A DNA stretch of 11,525 bases from CAZAMT01 sp964486145 (GTDB lineage: Bacteria; Bacteroidota; Bacteroidia; Bacteroidales; JAAAOM01), in assembly GCA_964486145.1 (NCBI GenBank), contig CAZAMT010000123.1, positions 1-11,525 on the forward strand, read 5' to 3'. Each line of letters begins with the position of its first letter. Position 1 is the stretch's first letter. The notes under the pieces were generated by a model, which searched no databases, had not been told where the DNA came from, and saw only the letters and a list, made by a program, of their open reading frames with translations. Made by a program: the position numbers and the translations under genes. Below, in pieces: positions 1-7,252 of this stretch.

Positions 1-2
1 CA

Positions 3-59
3 ACACTGGCCGAAATGGCAGGAGAAGGCAGCCGACTTTCCATGGCAAAACGAGATTAA
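3..59 (+). CDS. 3' end of an upstream gene (partial, frame uncertain)
   Basis: The first ~66 bases probably hold the end of a plus-strand gene that begins outside the window. Two frames stay open from the left edge to a stop just before the next gene. One ends at 57-59 and reads ...AEMAGEGSRLSMAKRD. The other ends at 64-66 and reads ...WPKWQEKAADFPWQNEINF. I cannot decide between them or recognise a family from so few residues. Either would leave only 12 to 19 bp before the oxidoreductase gene, which would fit one transcript. The coordinates given are for the first frame. Confidence 0.25.
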   Translation, partial: TLAEMAGEGSRLSMAKRD

Positions 60-78
60 TTTTTAAACAATATTCACA

Positions 79-1095
79 ATGATGATGAATTACAAAAAAA
101 CAATCATAACGAAGTTTGGTGGTACTCAAGTAATTAAAACAATGGAGGAAGACGGACTCCCTGAGCCTAAAGCCAATGAAGTCAGGGTAAAAGTATTGCA
201 CTCCTGTGTAAATTTTACCGACATCATGATCCGGAAAGGGAAATACCCGGATGTAAAAGAAAAACCACCCTTTTCACCAGGTTATGACATGGTTGGCATT
301 ATTGACAAGGTTGGTGCCAATGTGAAAGGATTAAAGACCGGACAAAAAGTGGCAGATATGACTGTTATTGGTGCACATGCTCAATATATCTGCCTCCCGG
401 AAGATCAACCTGTACCATTGCCGGAGGAAATTGATCCGAAGGAAGCGGTGTGCCTTGTGTTAAGCTACCTGACGGCATATCAAATGTTACACCGAACAGC
501 AAAAACAGACACCGGACAGAAAATTCTCATTCATGGTGCAGGCGGGGCTGTTGGCAACGCCTTGCTCCAACTCGGCAAACTCCAGGGGTTGGAAATGTAC
601 GGTACTGCATCAGAATCCAAACATGAGCTTATAAATGAAAACAATGCAACACCAATTGATTACCGGCATACGGATTTCGTGAAAAAGATAAAATCAGGAA
701 CTAGTCATGGCGTAGATGCTGTTTTTGATCCCATTGGTGGAAAAAATTTTAAAAAATCGTTTAGTGTCTTAAAAAAAGGTGGCAAACTGGTAGCCTATGG
801 TTTCTATGATGCCGTGATGGGTAAAGGAGGATCCATACCTCTCGATTTTATACGGTTAGTGACCTGGAACATATTGCCAAATGGAAAATCAACGGTTTTT
901 TATTCCATTGGAGCTATGAGAAAAAAGCATCCGGAGTGGTTTAAAGAAGATTTAATAACCTTATTTCGTTTGCTTGCTGAGAAAAAAATCAAACCGGTGA
1001 TCGCTGAGCAAATACATTTGGATGACATTGCCAAAGCACACGAAAAAATTGAGAATGCCGAAGTAAATGGTAAGATTATAGTAAACGTACAATAA
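79..1095 (+). CDS. Zinc-free MDR oxidoreductase (quinone oxidoreductase / VAT-1-like)
   Basis: A 338-aa medium-chain dehydrogenase/reductase, predicted to be cytosolic. The N-terminal GroES-like half (about 5-125) carries NFTD at 45-48 and GYDMVG at 68-73, the equivalents of the family's N-x-x-D and GxExxG signatures. The Rossmann half has the dinucleotide-binding glycine motif GAGGAVG at 153-159, then FDPIGG near 216-221 and KGGKLVAYG at 233-241. The cysteine ligands of zinc alcohol dehydrogenases are absent, so it should be an NAD(P)H-dependent quinone- or enone-reducing enzyme of the QOR/VAT-1 branch. The substrate cannot be told. Three ATGs lie in tandem (79, 82, 85). The one at 85, giving MNYKKTIITKFGG, best fits family N-termini, and no ribosome site decides between them. 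The length is normal. The beta-lactamase-like gene starts 11 bp downstream, so the two are probably co-transcribed. Confidence 0.9.
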   Translation: MMMNYKKTIITKFGGTQVIKTMEEDGLPEPKANEVRVKVLHSCVNFTDIMIRKGKYPDVKEKPPFSPGYDMVGIIDKVGANVKGLKTGQKVADMTVIGAHAQYICLPEDQPVPLPEEIDPKEAVCLVLSYLTAYQMLHRTAKTDTGQKILIHGAGGAVGNALLQLGKLQGLEMYGTASESKHELINENNATPIDYRHTDFVKKIKSGTSHGVDAVFDPIGGKNFKKSFSVLKKGGKLVAYGFYDAVMGKGGSIPLDFIRLVTWNILPNGKSTVFYSIGAMRKKHPEWFKEDLITLFRLLAEKKIKPVIAEQIHLDDIAKAHEKIENAEVNGKIIVNVQ

Positions 1096-1106
1096 AAAAT
1101 ATACCA

Positions 1107-1754
1107 ATGAAAGCAGAATTGTTCATATTCATCAGCTCCTTACTGTTGATTGGAATAAGCTGTGAGAAATACGATGCGGTTGATTGTCTTCCTGAAAAGA
1201 ACTTAACCACTACCAGTCTTATTACTACGGAAATAGCTGAGCAGATTTCGATGACTGTATGCAACACAATGAATGCTAATGAATTATTGGGGATACAGGT
1301 AAGTATCACCGACAGCACTGGAGAAAAATGGAATCTTTCGATGGGATCAACCGACCTGAAGCAAAAGGAACAGCTTGAGGATTACCATGTTTTCCGTATT
1401 GGAAGCGTCACCAAAATATACACTGCAACTTTGATACTGAAATTGATTGAAAGTGGATTTCTTCGATTGAATCAGAACCTGACTGAATTTTACCCTTCTT
1501 TTGAAAATGCCGAAAAAGTACAAATCAAACATTTACTGAATCATTCCAGTGGCATAAAGGATATATTTTCCATCCCGGCAATTTTTATTTCTTCATCCAA
1601 TTTCCCCTATAAAAAATGGGATCCAAACCGGCTTGCAGAAGAATGTTTCCAAAAGAACCTTGGTTTTGAACCCGGGTCAAAGCACGCGTATTCCAATACT
1701 AATTTTATACTGTTGGGATTAATTGCAGAAAAAGCAAGGTGGAATAATGTTTAA
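1107..1754 (+). pseudogene. Truncated serine beta-lactamase/DD-peptidase-like lipoprotein
   Basis: A 215-aa product of the beta-lactamase (class C/penicillin-binding) family PF00144. The N-terminus has a hydrophobic segment ending in ISC (Cys19), which looks like a loose lipobox, so the product would be a membrane-anchored periplasmic lipoprotein. The catalytic SxxK is visible as SVTK at 100-103, followed by the conserved HLLNHSSGI at 142-150. The second motif YxN is YSN at 195-197. The reading frame stops 18 residues after that motif, so the third motif (HxG/KTG-like) and roughly the last 130-170 residues of a normal 350-400-aa protein are missing. They are not found downstream in any frame. 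The last five residues (RWNNV) no longer look like the family, which usually continues EK-x-TG. I call it a pseudogene, because loss of the final active-site strand should abolish hydrolase activity. A small residual role cannot be excluded. Confidence 0.75.
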
Positions 1755-1842
1755 AGCGGGCATTTCGCCCATCATAAATTTCAATAAAACAACAAATGTT
1801 ATTATTCCATGGCTTGATGTAGGTGTTGGATGGGGTTTTTGA
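1735..1842 (+). pseudogene. Remnant: C-terminal end of an outer-membrane beta-barrel protein
   Basis: Right where the beta-lactamase-like frame loses similarity, another frame runs to a stop at 1840-1842. It encodes QGGIMFKAGISPIINF followed by NKTTNVIIPWLDVGVGWGF. The pattern of alternating hydrophobic residues, two short amphipathic strands, an I-P-W turn and a terminal aromatic Phe is typical of the last strands of Bacteroidetes outer-membrane beta-barrel proteins. There is no upstream portion in the window. I read it as the 3' stump of a gene whose front was deleted together with the back of the beta-lactamase-like gene. The left boundary is approximate (about 1733-1745). The assignment rests on pattern recognition of about 35 residues, so an unrelated short ORF remains possible. 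Confidence 0.4.
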
Positions 1843-1864
1843 GAATGTGATCCTAATTTCTCAA
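1839..1864. terminator. Possible weak terminator hairpin between convergent genes
   Basis: TTGAGAA at 1839-1845 is exactly complementary to TTCTCAA at 1858-1864, giving a 7-bp stem with a 12-nt loop. On the plus strand GGGG precedes it, CCTCC and then TTTT (1870-1873) follow, so the stem could extend with a bulge. The stem covers the stop codons of both the barrel remnant (plus) and gpmA (minus). No good T-run follows on the minus strand. This is the only stem of note in the 106-bp gap. It is AT-rich and imperfect. Confidence 0.35.
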
Positions 1865-2607
1865 CCTCCTTTTGCCTGATTCTTCACCGCTTGCTCTGCT
1901 TTTTTTATTTCATCTTCATCCCCGAGGTAGTAATGTTTCAATGGCCTCAAATCATCATCAAGCTCATAAACCAGTGGAATACCTGTTGGGATATTTAATC
2001 CCGGTATCTCCTCATCACTGATGTTATCAAGATATTTGACCAACGCACGCAGGCTGTTTCCGTGTGCTGCAATAATCACCCGTTTTCCTTCTTTAATCGC
2101 GGGGGCGATGCGATCATGCCAGTACGGAAGAAAACGGTCAACCGTATCTTTCAAGCTTTCCGTTGTGGGTAATTCTTTTTCCGGAACATTGGCATACATT
2201 CGAAAATGACCGGGATACCGTTCGTCTGTTTTTTCAAGTTCAGGAGGGGGTACATCATAGCTTCTTCTCCAGACATGTACCTGCTCATCTCCGTGTTTTT
2301 CAGCCGTCTGAGCCTTATTTAATCCTTGCAGACCACCGTAATGGCGTTCGTTGAGCCTCCATGAACGTTCCCAGGGGATCCAAAGCTGGTCCATTTCATC
2401 CAAAGTTATCCATAATGTGCGCAAGGCGCGTTTTAAAACGGAAACAAAAGCGATATCAAATTCAAATTTATGATCCTTCATCAGAATTCCGGCTTGTTTT
2501 GCTTCCTGAATGCCTTTTTCAGAAAGATCAACATCGGTCCAGCCGGTAAAAAGATTTTCTTTATTCCAGACACTCTCTCCATGCCTGAGTAATACTAATT
2601 TATGCAT
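1861..2607 (-). CDS. gpmA: 2,3-bisphosphoglycerate-dependent phosphoglycerate mutase
   Basis: A full-length 248-aa cytosolic glycolytic/gluconeogenic enzyme that interconverts 3- and 2-phosphoglycerate through a phosphohistidine intermediate primed by 2,3-bisphosphoglycerate. The histidine-phosphatase signature LLRHGES is at 6-12, with catalytic His9. It is followed by the diagnostic NLFTGWTDVDLSEKG (18-32). Arg60, Glu87 (in LNERHYGGLQG) and His182 (in AAHGNSLRALVKYL) line up with the E. coli active-site set offset by one residue. The length and a conserved C-terminus argue for an intact enzyme. It lies 14 bp downstream of the heavy-metal permease on the same strand, so it is likely in the same transcript. 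This enzyme needs no metal, unlike the manganese-dependent GpmI. That contrast is interesting given its neighbour, but a functional link is inference. Confidence 0.97.
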   Translation of the reverse strand: MHKLVLLRHGESVWNKENLFTGWTDVDLSEKGIQEAKQAGILMKDHKFEFDIAFVSVLKRALRTLWITLDEMDQLWIPWERSWRLNERHYGGLQGLNKAQTAEKHGDEQVHVWRRSYDVPPPELEKTDERYPGHFRMYANVPEKELPTTESLKDTVDRFLPYWHDRIAPAIKEGKRVIIAAHGNSLRALVKYLDNISDEEIPGLNIPTGIPLVYELDDDLRPLKHYYLGDEDEIKKAEQAVKNQAKGG

Positions 2608-2621
2608 AGTAATTTTATGTT

Positions 2622-3890
2622 TTAAGCGGTTTTACCTCCAAATGTGTAACCAATATCTTCAACGGCATGTTTAATTATTTCTGAATCCTGATTTTCTCCC
2701 TCCAGTACAACTTCCTCTTTGCTTAAATCCACATCCAGCACTTTTATGCCTTCTATTTTATTTAATGCATTGGAGACATTGTTTTTGCAATGATTACATG
2801 TCATTCCTTTCACCATATATTTTGATGTCATATCAAGGTTTAATTCTGTTTTTGATTCTTGTTTCTTTTTATTACTAAAAACGTTTCGGATAAAAATGTT
2901 CAACAATAACAACGTAAAGACTATGCTTGATGCTATTTGCAGCCACTGTGGCAGTATTTGGTGTGCATGATCACCATGAACAATAAACCGGGTAAAGAAA
3001 TCTCTTGGGATCAAATAATCGATCATCAATCCAAATACAAGCGCCCCTGCTATAATTGAAAACAAGTAACTATACAGTGTTTTTCGTCCCATTACATTTC
3101 CTATAACTGTCATAGTCGCTGCATTTGTTGCAGGTCCTGCCATCAGAAATACCAACGCTGCTCCTGGTGATAAGCCTTTCAGGATGAGCATGGCTGCAAT
3201 GGGTACCGAGCTGGTAGCACAGACATAGAGCGGTATAGATGCAATCAGGATAATGAGCATCCCGAGGAAATCACTTCGAATGTAACCTGCAAAAAAATTA
3301 TCAGGTACGGCAACAGCAATGAGTGCGGCAATCAACAGGCCAATAACCAGCCATTTCGCTATATCCTCAAGGAATTCAACAAATCCGTAATGCAGCATTC
3401 TGCTAAACCTGTTATTTTTGGAACCTTCTGTAAATGTTCCCACCTCGTTCAAATTAACAACATTGTTTTTATCTTCCTTTTCAACTTTATTCGTAAAGAT
3501 GCCGCCAAAAAAACCGGTTATTAGAGCAATCACCGGACGGATAACTGCAAATGGTAAGCCAAGCATCGAATAGGTAACCAAAATGGAGTCAACACCGGTT
3601 TGTGGAGTTGAAATCAAGAACGAAACCGATGAGCCTTTGGATGCACCATTTTTATAAAAAGATACTCCCGTTGGTATCACCCCACATGAACACAACGGCA
3701 GCGGAACCCCGAGAAGCGAGGCATTCATAACAGATTTGGCATTGGCCTGGCCAAGATACAATTTAATCTTTTCTTGCGGCAAATAAGCGTACATTGCACC
3801 AGCAATCAAAAAACCCAGCAACAGGTATGGTGCCATGTCATTGGTTAATGCAATCAGACTTTCAAAATATTCCGTAATATATTGTAACAT
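2622..3890 (-). CDS. Heavy-metal efflux permease (SO_0444/ArsP-like) with C-terminal HMA domain
   Basis: A 422-aa inner-membrane protein. The permease portion (about 15-335, PF03773-like) has around eight to ten hydrophobic segments in two halves. Signature stretches are PLPLCSCGVIPTG (63-75), with a Cys-Ser-Cys pair at 67-69, FLISTPQTGVDS (91-102), CATSSVPIAAM (224-234) and AGPATNAAT (251-259). These match the family called SO_0444 Cu/Zn efflux transporter, related to ArsP. A cytosolic linker leads to a heavy-metal-associated (HMA) domain at about 357-420, with the metal-binding MTCNHC at 363-368 (Cys365, Cys368). A histidine-rich HGDHAH lies in a loop at 305-310. The likely role is export of a soft metal such as copper or zinc, with the HMA domain delivering or sensing it. 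The exact ion cannot be told. It is the first gene of a probable operon with gpmA and divergent from the receptor gene. No ArsR/MerR-type regulator is adjacent. Confidence 0.88.
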   Translation of the reverse strand: MLQYITEYFESLIALTNDMAPYLLLGFLIAGAMYAYLPQEKIKLYLGQANAKSVMNASLLGVPLPLCSCGVIPTGVSFYKNGASKGSSVSFLISTPQTGVDSILVTYSMLGLPFAVIRPVIALITGFFGGIFTNKVEKEDKNNVVNLNEVGTFTEGSKNNRFSRMLHYGFVEFLEDIAKWLVIGLLIAALIAVAVPDNFFAGYIRSDFLGMLIILIASIPLYVCATSSVPIAAMLILKGLSPGAALVFLMAGPATNAATMTVIGNVMGRKTLYSYLFSIIAGALVFGLMIDYLIPRDFFTRFIVHGDHAHQILPQWLQIASSIVFTLLLLNIFIRNVFSNKKKQESKTELNLDMTSKYMVKGMTCNHCKNNVSNALNKIEGIKVLDVDLSKEEVVLEGENQDSEIIKHAVEDIGYTFGGKTA

Positions 3891-3964
3891 GATTCGTTTT
3901 TTAGAGTTAAATTAACGCCTCGAAAATTCATCGAAATAAACGGAACGATAGATATTTACTTTTC
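3891..3964. promoter_or_regulatory. Divergent intergenic region with TCGAAA direct repeats
   Basis: This 74-bp gap separates the start of the minus-strand metal permease from the plus-strand TonB-dependent receptor, so both promoters must lie in it or overlap the coding ends. It contains TCGAAA at 3920-3925 and again at 3931-3936. These copies are 11 bp apart, about one helical turn, and also form TCGA-N7-TCGA, as an operator might. I found no convincing Bacteroidetes -33/-7 pair (TTTG...TAnnTTTG) in either direction. The regulatory role is inferred from position. Confidence 0.4.
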
Positions 3965-6316
3965 ATGAGACTTGTTATAACAATTACCATAACCATTTTG
4001 TTTGTCAAATTATTTGGTATTCATGCCCAGGATCTGGAAAAAAAAATATCCGGATTGGTGATGGATAGTTCAGAAAGGGAAGCCTTACCCGGTGCTGCAT
4101 TGATTATAACCGGGAAAAATACCGGAACAGTTTCTGATGAAAACGGATATTTTCAATTGTTTAGCCGGGATTCCATCATTGAGTTGCAGGTTCGGTATCT
4201 TGGCTATGAACCATTTTTTAAAAAACTTGAGTTGAAAAGGGATACCTCGTTGAACATCTATATGAATGCTTCAACCTTTCAATCGGATGAAGCGGTAATT
4301 ACAGCGGAAGAAAAGGTAACCGCTACTACAGAAATCGGGAAAGTAAAGCTTTTGCAAAAAAACATTGAACTGATTCCTGCACTCGGTGGAGAACGGGATG
4401 TGCTGAAAACACTAATGTTAACCCCGGGAATCCAATCGGTATCCGAAGGAAGTTCAGGACTTTATGTGCGGGGAGGTAATGCCGGGCAAAACCTTATCAT
4501 GCTGGATGAGATGCCATTGTATAATCCGAATCATTTATTGGGTTTTTTCCCGGTGTTTCATGCTCCCGTTATTCAAAGTGTGGAAATTGCCAAAGGCATT
4601 GATGATGCTGAAACCGGAGGTCGGCTATCATCGGTTGTGCAAGTAAATATGAAAGATGGTGACAGAGTAGAAACGGGGGGCGAAGCCAATGTAGGTCTTT
4701 TGTCTTCGTCATTTACCCTTTCAGGGCCAATCAGAGATAATACAAGTTATTTGCTTTCTGCTCGAAAAACATATCTCAGTTTTCTTCAGGACCTGGTACT
4801 GAAAAAAGTTATGGACAGTAAATTTATTCAAAATACCCGCTATTCTTTCCATGATTTTTATGGAAAAGTAAACCATCAGTTTTCAAACAACGATCGGATA
4901 AAGCTTACTTTTTATGGAGGATTTGATGATTATAAACTGCAAAATACATCCATTGAATTTCAGAATAAAATGAACTGGCATAATCTTGCAACAGCAATAT
5001 CATGGACTCATTCCTTCAAAAACGGGTTTTATAATCAGCTATCTGCCGGTTATTCAGCCTATCAGCATGGATTGAAGGCCGATTTCAATGATTATGAGTT
5101 TGCCTTAGGTTCCGAAATTCGGGATTATTTTGTAAAAACCACTTTTTCTAACAATACTTTTAATAATCACTTTATCAAGTTTGGTGTTTCTTACATCAGA
5201 CACTGGAACAAACCGGGGGAAATCAAAGCACAGGCACTGACCATTGATTATAACAGGAAAGATGTCTATCATTCCAACGAGATATCAGCATTTTTCAACG
5301 ATGAAGTAAAAATTGGTTCAAAGCTCAGTTTTAGCGCTGGTTTAAGATACAACTGGTATTCACATGTTGGTCCTTACATGATGAGAGAGCAGGAATCTGT
5401 GCAATCTTTTGACACGTTAAGATATAACAGGGGAGATATAATTTATTCCCATCATTCACTTGAACCCCGGTTTGTTGCAAATTATAAGCTCAATAATAAT
5501 CAATCATTGAAAGCAGGGTTTGCAAAGATATCTCAATTCATTCATCTGATTCCGGTTGGGGGAGTGTCTCTCCCTGCGGATATCTGGTTTAGCAGCACTG
5601 CATTTGCACCACCTGCTGAGTCATGGCAGTACTCACTGGGATATTTCAGAGATTTGAATGTTTTAAGTCTGGAGTTTTCTGCAGAGATATATCACAAGCA
5701 AATGATGAATCTTATTGACCGGAAAAAGAGCATTTTAAACAATTTTGATGAAGCGAATCTTGGTGAAAGTTTTGCAAATGGTAAAGGTCAATCAACGGGA
5801 TTGGAATTATATCTTGCAAAAACAAATGGGAATTTTAATGGTTGGATTAGTTATACATTGTCAAAATCAACCAGAAAGTTTGCAGAATTAAATAATGGCG
5901 AGTTATTTGTGTCAAAGTATGACAGGCCACATGATTTATCGGTGGTGGTAAATTATCAGTTCAATGAAAAGTGGTCGGTATCGGGAATTTTTGTATACGC
6001 TACCGGAAATGCAATGACCATGCCTGTTGGCAGATATATGATTCAGGGTGTTGTAATGAACGATTATACAAAAGTCAATGGTTTCAGGTTACCGGATTAC
6101 CACCGAATGGACATATCATTTAATCGCGTGGAAAAAACAAGGTGGGGAGAATACATATGGAACTTTTCTATTTACAATGTTTATAATCGTTCCAATCCAT
6201 ATTACTTGTTTTTTGATGTAGAAGCAACCATTGAAGAATATTACTTAAAAGTGGAGCCAAAAAGTGTAAGCTTGTATCCTGTATTACCAAGTATTTCGTT
6301 GATTGTAAAATTTTAG
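3965..6316 (+). CDS. TonB-dependent outer-membrane receptor (carboxypeptidase-regulatory-like domain + plug + barrel)
   Basis: A 783-aa outer-membrane active transporter that would import a ligand using TonB-ExbBD energy. A signal peptide covers about 1-21 (hydrophobic core, then HAQ). A carboxypeptidase-regulatory-like beta-sandwich follows at about 27-105 (ISGLVMDSSEREALPGAALIITG start, DENGYFQL at 58-65, RYLGYEP at 77-83), as in many Bacteroidetes receptors. The plug lies at about 120-230, with LMLTPGIQSVSEGSSGLYVRGG around 150-171, DEMPLYNPNHLLGFFPVF at 181-198 and AETGGRLSSVVQV at 215-227. The rest is a 22-strand-type barrel ending in a terminal Phe (LIVKF). It is short compared with SusC proteins, has no SusD partner, and fits the smaller receptor group that pairs with DUF4249 lipoproteins. 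The substrate is unknown. The DUF4249 gene starts 2 bp after its stop, so they are surely co-transcribed. Confidence 0.93.
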   Translation: MRLVITITITILFVKLFGIHAQDLEKKISGLVMDSSEREALPGAALIITGKNTGTVSDENGYFQLFSRDSIIELQVRYLGYEPFFKKLELKRDTSLNIYMNASTFQSDEAVITAEEKVTATTEIGKVKLLQKNIELIPALGGERDVLKTLMLTPGIQSVSEGSSGLYVRGGNAGQNLIMLDEMPLYNPNHLLGFFPVFHAPVIQSVEIAKGIDDAETGGRLSSVVQVNMKDGDRVETGGEANVGLLSSSFTLSGPIRDNTSYLLSARKTYLSFLQDLVLKKVMDSKFIQNTRYSFHDFYGKVNHQFSNNDRIKLTFYGGFDDYKLQNTSIEFQNKMNWHNLATAISWTHSFKNGFYNQLSAGYSAYQHGLKADFNDYEFALGSEIRDYFVKTTFSNNTFNNHFIKFGVSYIRHWNKPGEIKAQALTIDYNRKDVYHSNEISAFFNDEVKIGSKLSFSAGLRYNWYSHVGPYMMREQESVQSFDTLRYNRGDIIYSHHSLEPRFVANYKLNNNQSLKAGFAKISQFIHLIPVGGVSLPADIWFSSTAFAPPAESWQYSLGYFRDLNVLSLEFSAEIYHKQMMNLIDRKKSILNNFDEANLGESFANGKGQSTGLELYLAKTNGNFNGWISYTLSKSTRKFAELNNGELFVSKYDRPHDLSVVVNYQFNEKWSVSGIFVYATGNAMTMPVGRYMIQGVVMNDYTKVNGFRLPDYHRMDISFNRVEKTRWGEYIWNFSIYNVYNRSNPYYLFFDVEATIEEYYLKVEPKSVSLYPVLPSISLIVKF

Positions 6317-6318
6317 AA

Positions 6319-7167
6319 ATGTATCGAACCATCATTTTTTTTTCATTCATCTTTATCTTTTGTTCTTGTTCAGAGGATGAAATAATCATACCTCAATATC
6401 GGTCAAAAATAGTTGTGGATGGCTGGATTGAAGAAGGTGAAGTGCCCCGGGTTATCTTAACATACAGCAGTTCCTACTTTTCGGAAATAGATTCATTTAA
6501 CATATTTGATTTTGTTGATGCACGCGCAAAAATTACCGTGTCCGATGGAGATACAGAAGAAATTCTCACGCTTCAAAAACAGGACAAATACTTCCCGCCA
6601 TTTGTTTACAGTGGACAAAAGATGAAAGGTATCGCGGGGAAAGCATATACATTGACCATTGAACAACCACCTTTTTTATTAACCGCGGTGAGTAAAATTC
6701 CTGGTACACCTATAATTGACAGTGTTTGGTTTGAGTTTATATCAAATCCGGATACCCTCGGTACACCTGTTATTCTGATTGAAGATGATCCTGGAACTAA
6801 AAATTACTACCGGGTACTAACGCGCAGGTACGGCATTGATAAAAGGTTTGTGCCGGCGCTTGTGCCAAACTTTAGTGATGCAATTTACACGAATGAATTC
6901 ATACAGTACCAGGTGTATAAAAGCAGTGATTTTGAAATCATTAAAGATGACCAAATTTATTTTCAGAAAGGTGATTCAATAATGATCAAGGTGCTAACGA
7001 TGGAACAGGAAATTTTTGAATATTGGAGCACATTTTACAATGAACAGTTTAATTCCGGAAACCCTTTTGCCGATTCAAAAATCCAACTTAAAGGGAATAT
7101 TGCAGGTGAAGGGATTGGCATCTGGGCGGCTTATGGGAAAGATGTGGCAGGTATCAGGGCTCAATGA
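6319..7167 (+). CDS. DUF4249-family lipoprotein, partner of the TonB-dependent receptor
   Basis: A 282-aa lipoprotein. A hydrophobic signal (about 3-14) leads to Cys15 or Cys17, followed directly by SEDE. Acidic residues right after the lipid-bearing Cys resemble the surface-export signal of Bacteroidetes lipoproteins, so an outer-leaflet location is plausible. The mature N-terminus has the family hallmark IVVDGWIEEGEVPRVILTYS (31-50). The C-terminus has NPFADSKIQLKGNIAGEGIG (248-267) followed by IWAAYG, also typical of DUF4249. The length is at the lower end of the family but intact. The function of DUF4249 is not established. Its frequent pairing with TonB-dependent receptors suggests it caps or feeds the barrel, by analogy with SusD (inference). 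The start lies 2 bp after the receptor stop. A strong terminator follows 26 bp after its stop. Confidence 0.85.
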   Translation: MYRTIIFFSFIFIFCSCSEDEIIIPQYRSKIVVDGWIEEGEVPRVILTYSSSYFSEIDSFNIFDFVDARAKITVSDGDTEEILTLQKQDKYFPPFVYSGQKMKGIAGKAYTLTIEQPPFLLTAVSKIPGTPIIDSVWFEFISNPDTLGTPVILIEDDPGTKNYYRVLTRRYGIDKRFVPALVPNFSDAIYTNEFIQYQVYKSSDFEIIKDDQIYFQKGDSIMIKVLTMEQEIFEYWSTFYNEQFNSGNPFADSKIQLKGNIAGEGIGIWAAYGKDVAGIRAQ

Positions 7168-7192
7168 GATAAAGAATTTCAGGTCATGCAAT

Positions 7193-7233
7193 AAAAAACC
7201 GGCATGAATAATATCCATACCGGTTTAATTTTT
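7193..7233. terminator. Bidirectional intrinsic terminator
   Basis: AAACCGG (7196-7202) pairs with CCGGTTT (7220-7226). After one C-A mismatch the stem continues as ATG (7204-7206) with CAT (7216-7218), closing a 9-nt loop. On the plus strand the stem is followed by AATTTTT (7227-7233). On the minus strand the A-run at 7193-7198 gives a T-run. It sits between the convergent DUF4249 gene and the 435-aa lipoprotein gene and should end both transcripts. Confidence 0.85.
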
Positions 7234-7252
7234 ATGATCTTATATCACATTT

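Noticed and set aside
79..87. ATGATGATG at the oxidoreductase start as a repeat or slippage element
   Set aside because: Three codons of the same frame only affect the choice of start, and similar runs occur by chance.
1756..1770. Hairpin GGGC-ATTTC-GCCC after the beta-lactamase stop as a terminator
   Set aside because: It has only a 4-bp stem and no T-run, and it falls inside the putative barrel remnant.
2021..2549. Three overlapping plus-strand open frames opposite gpmA
   Set aside because: They lie wholly antisense to a well-conserved enzyme, have no recognisable motifs, and look like frame shadows.
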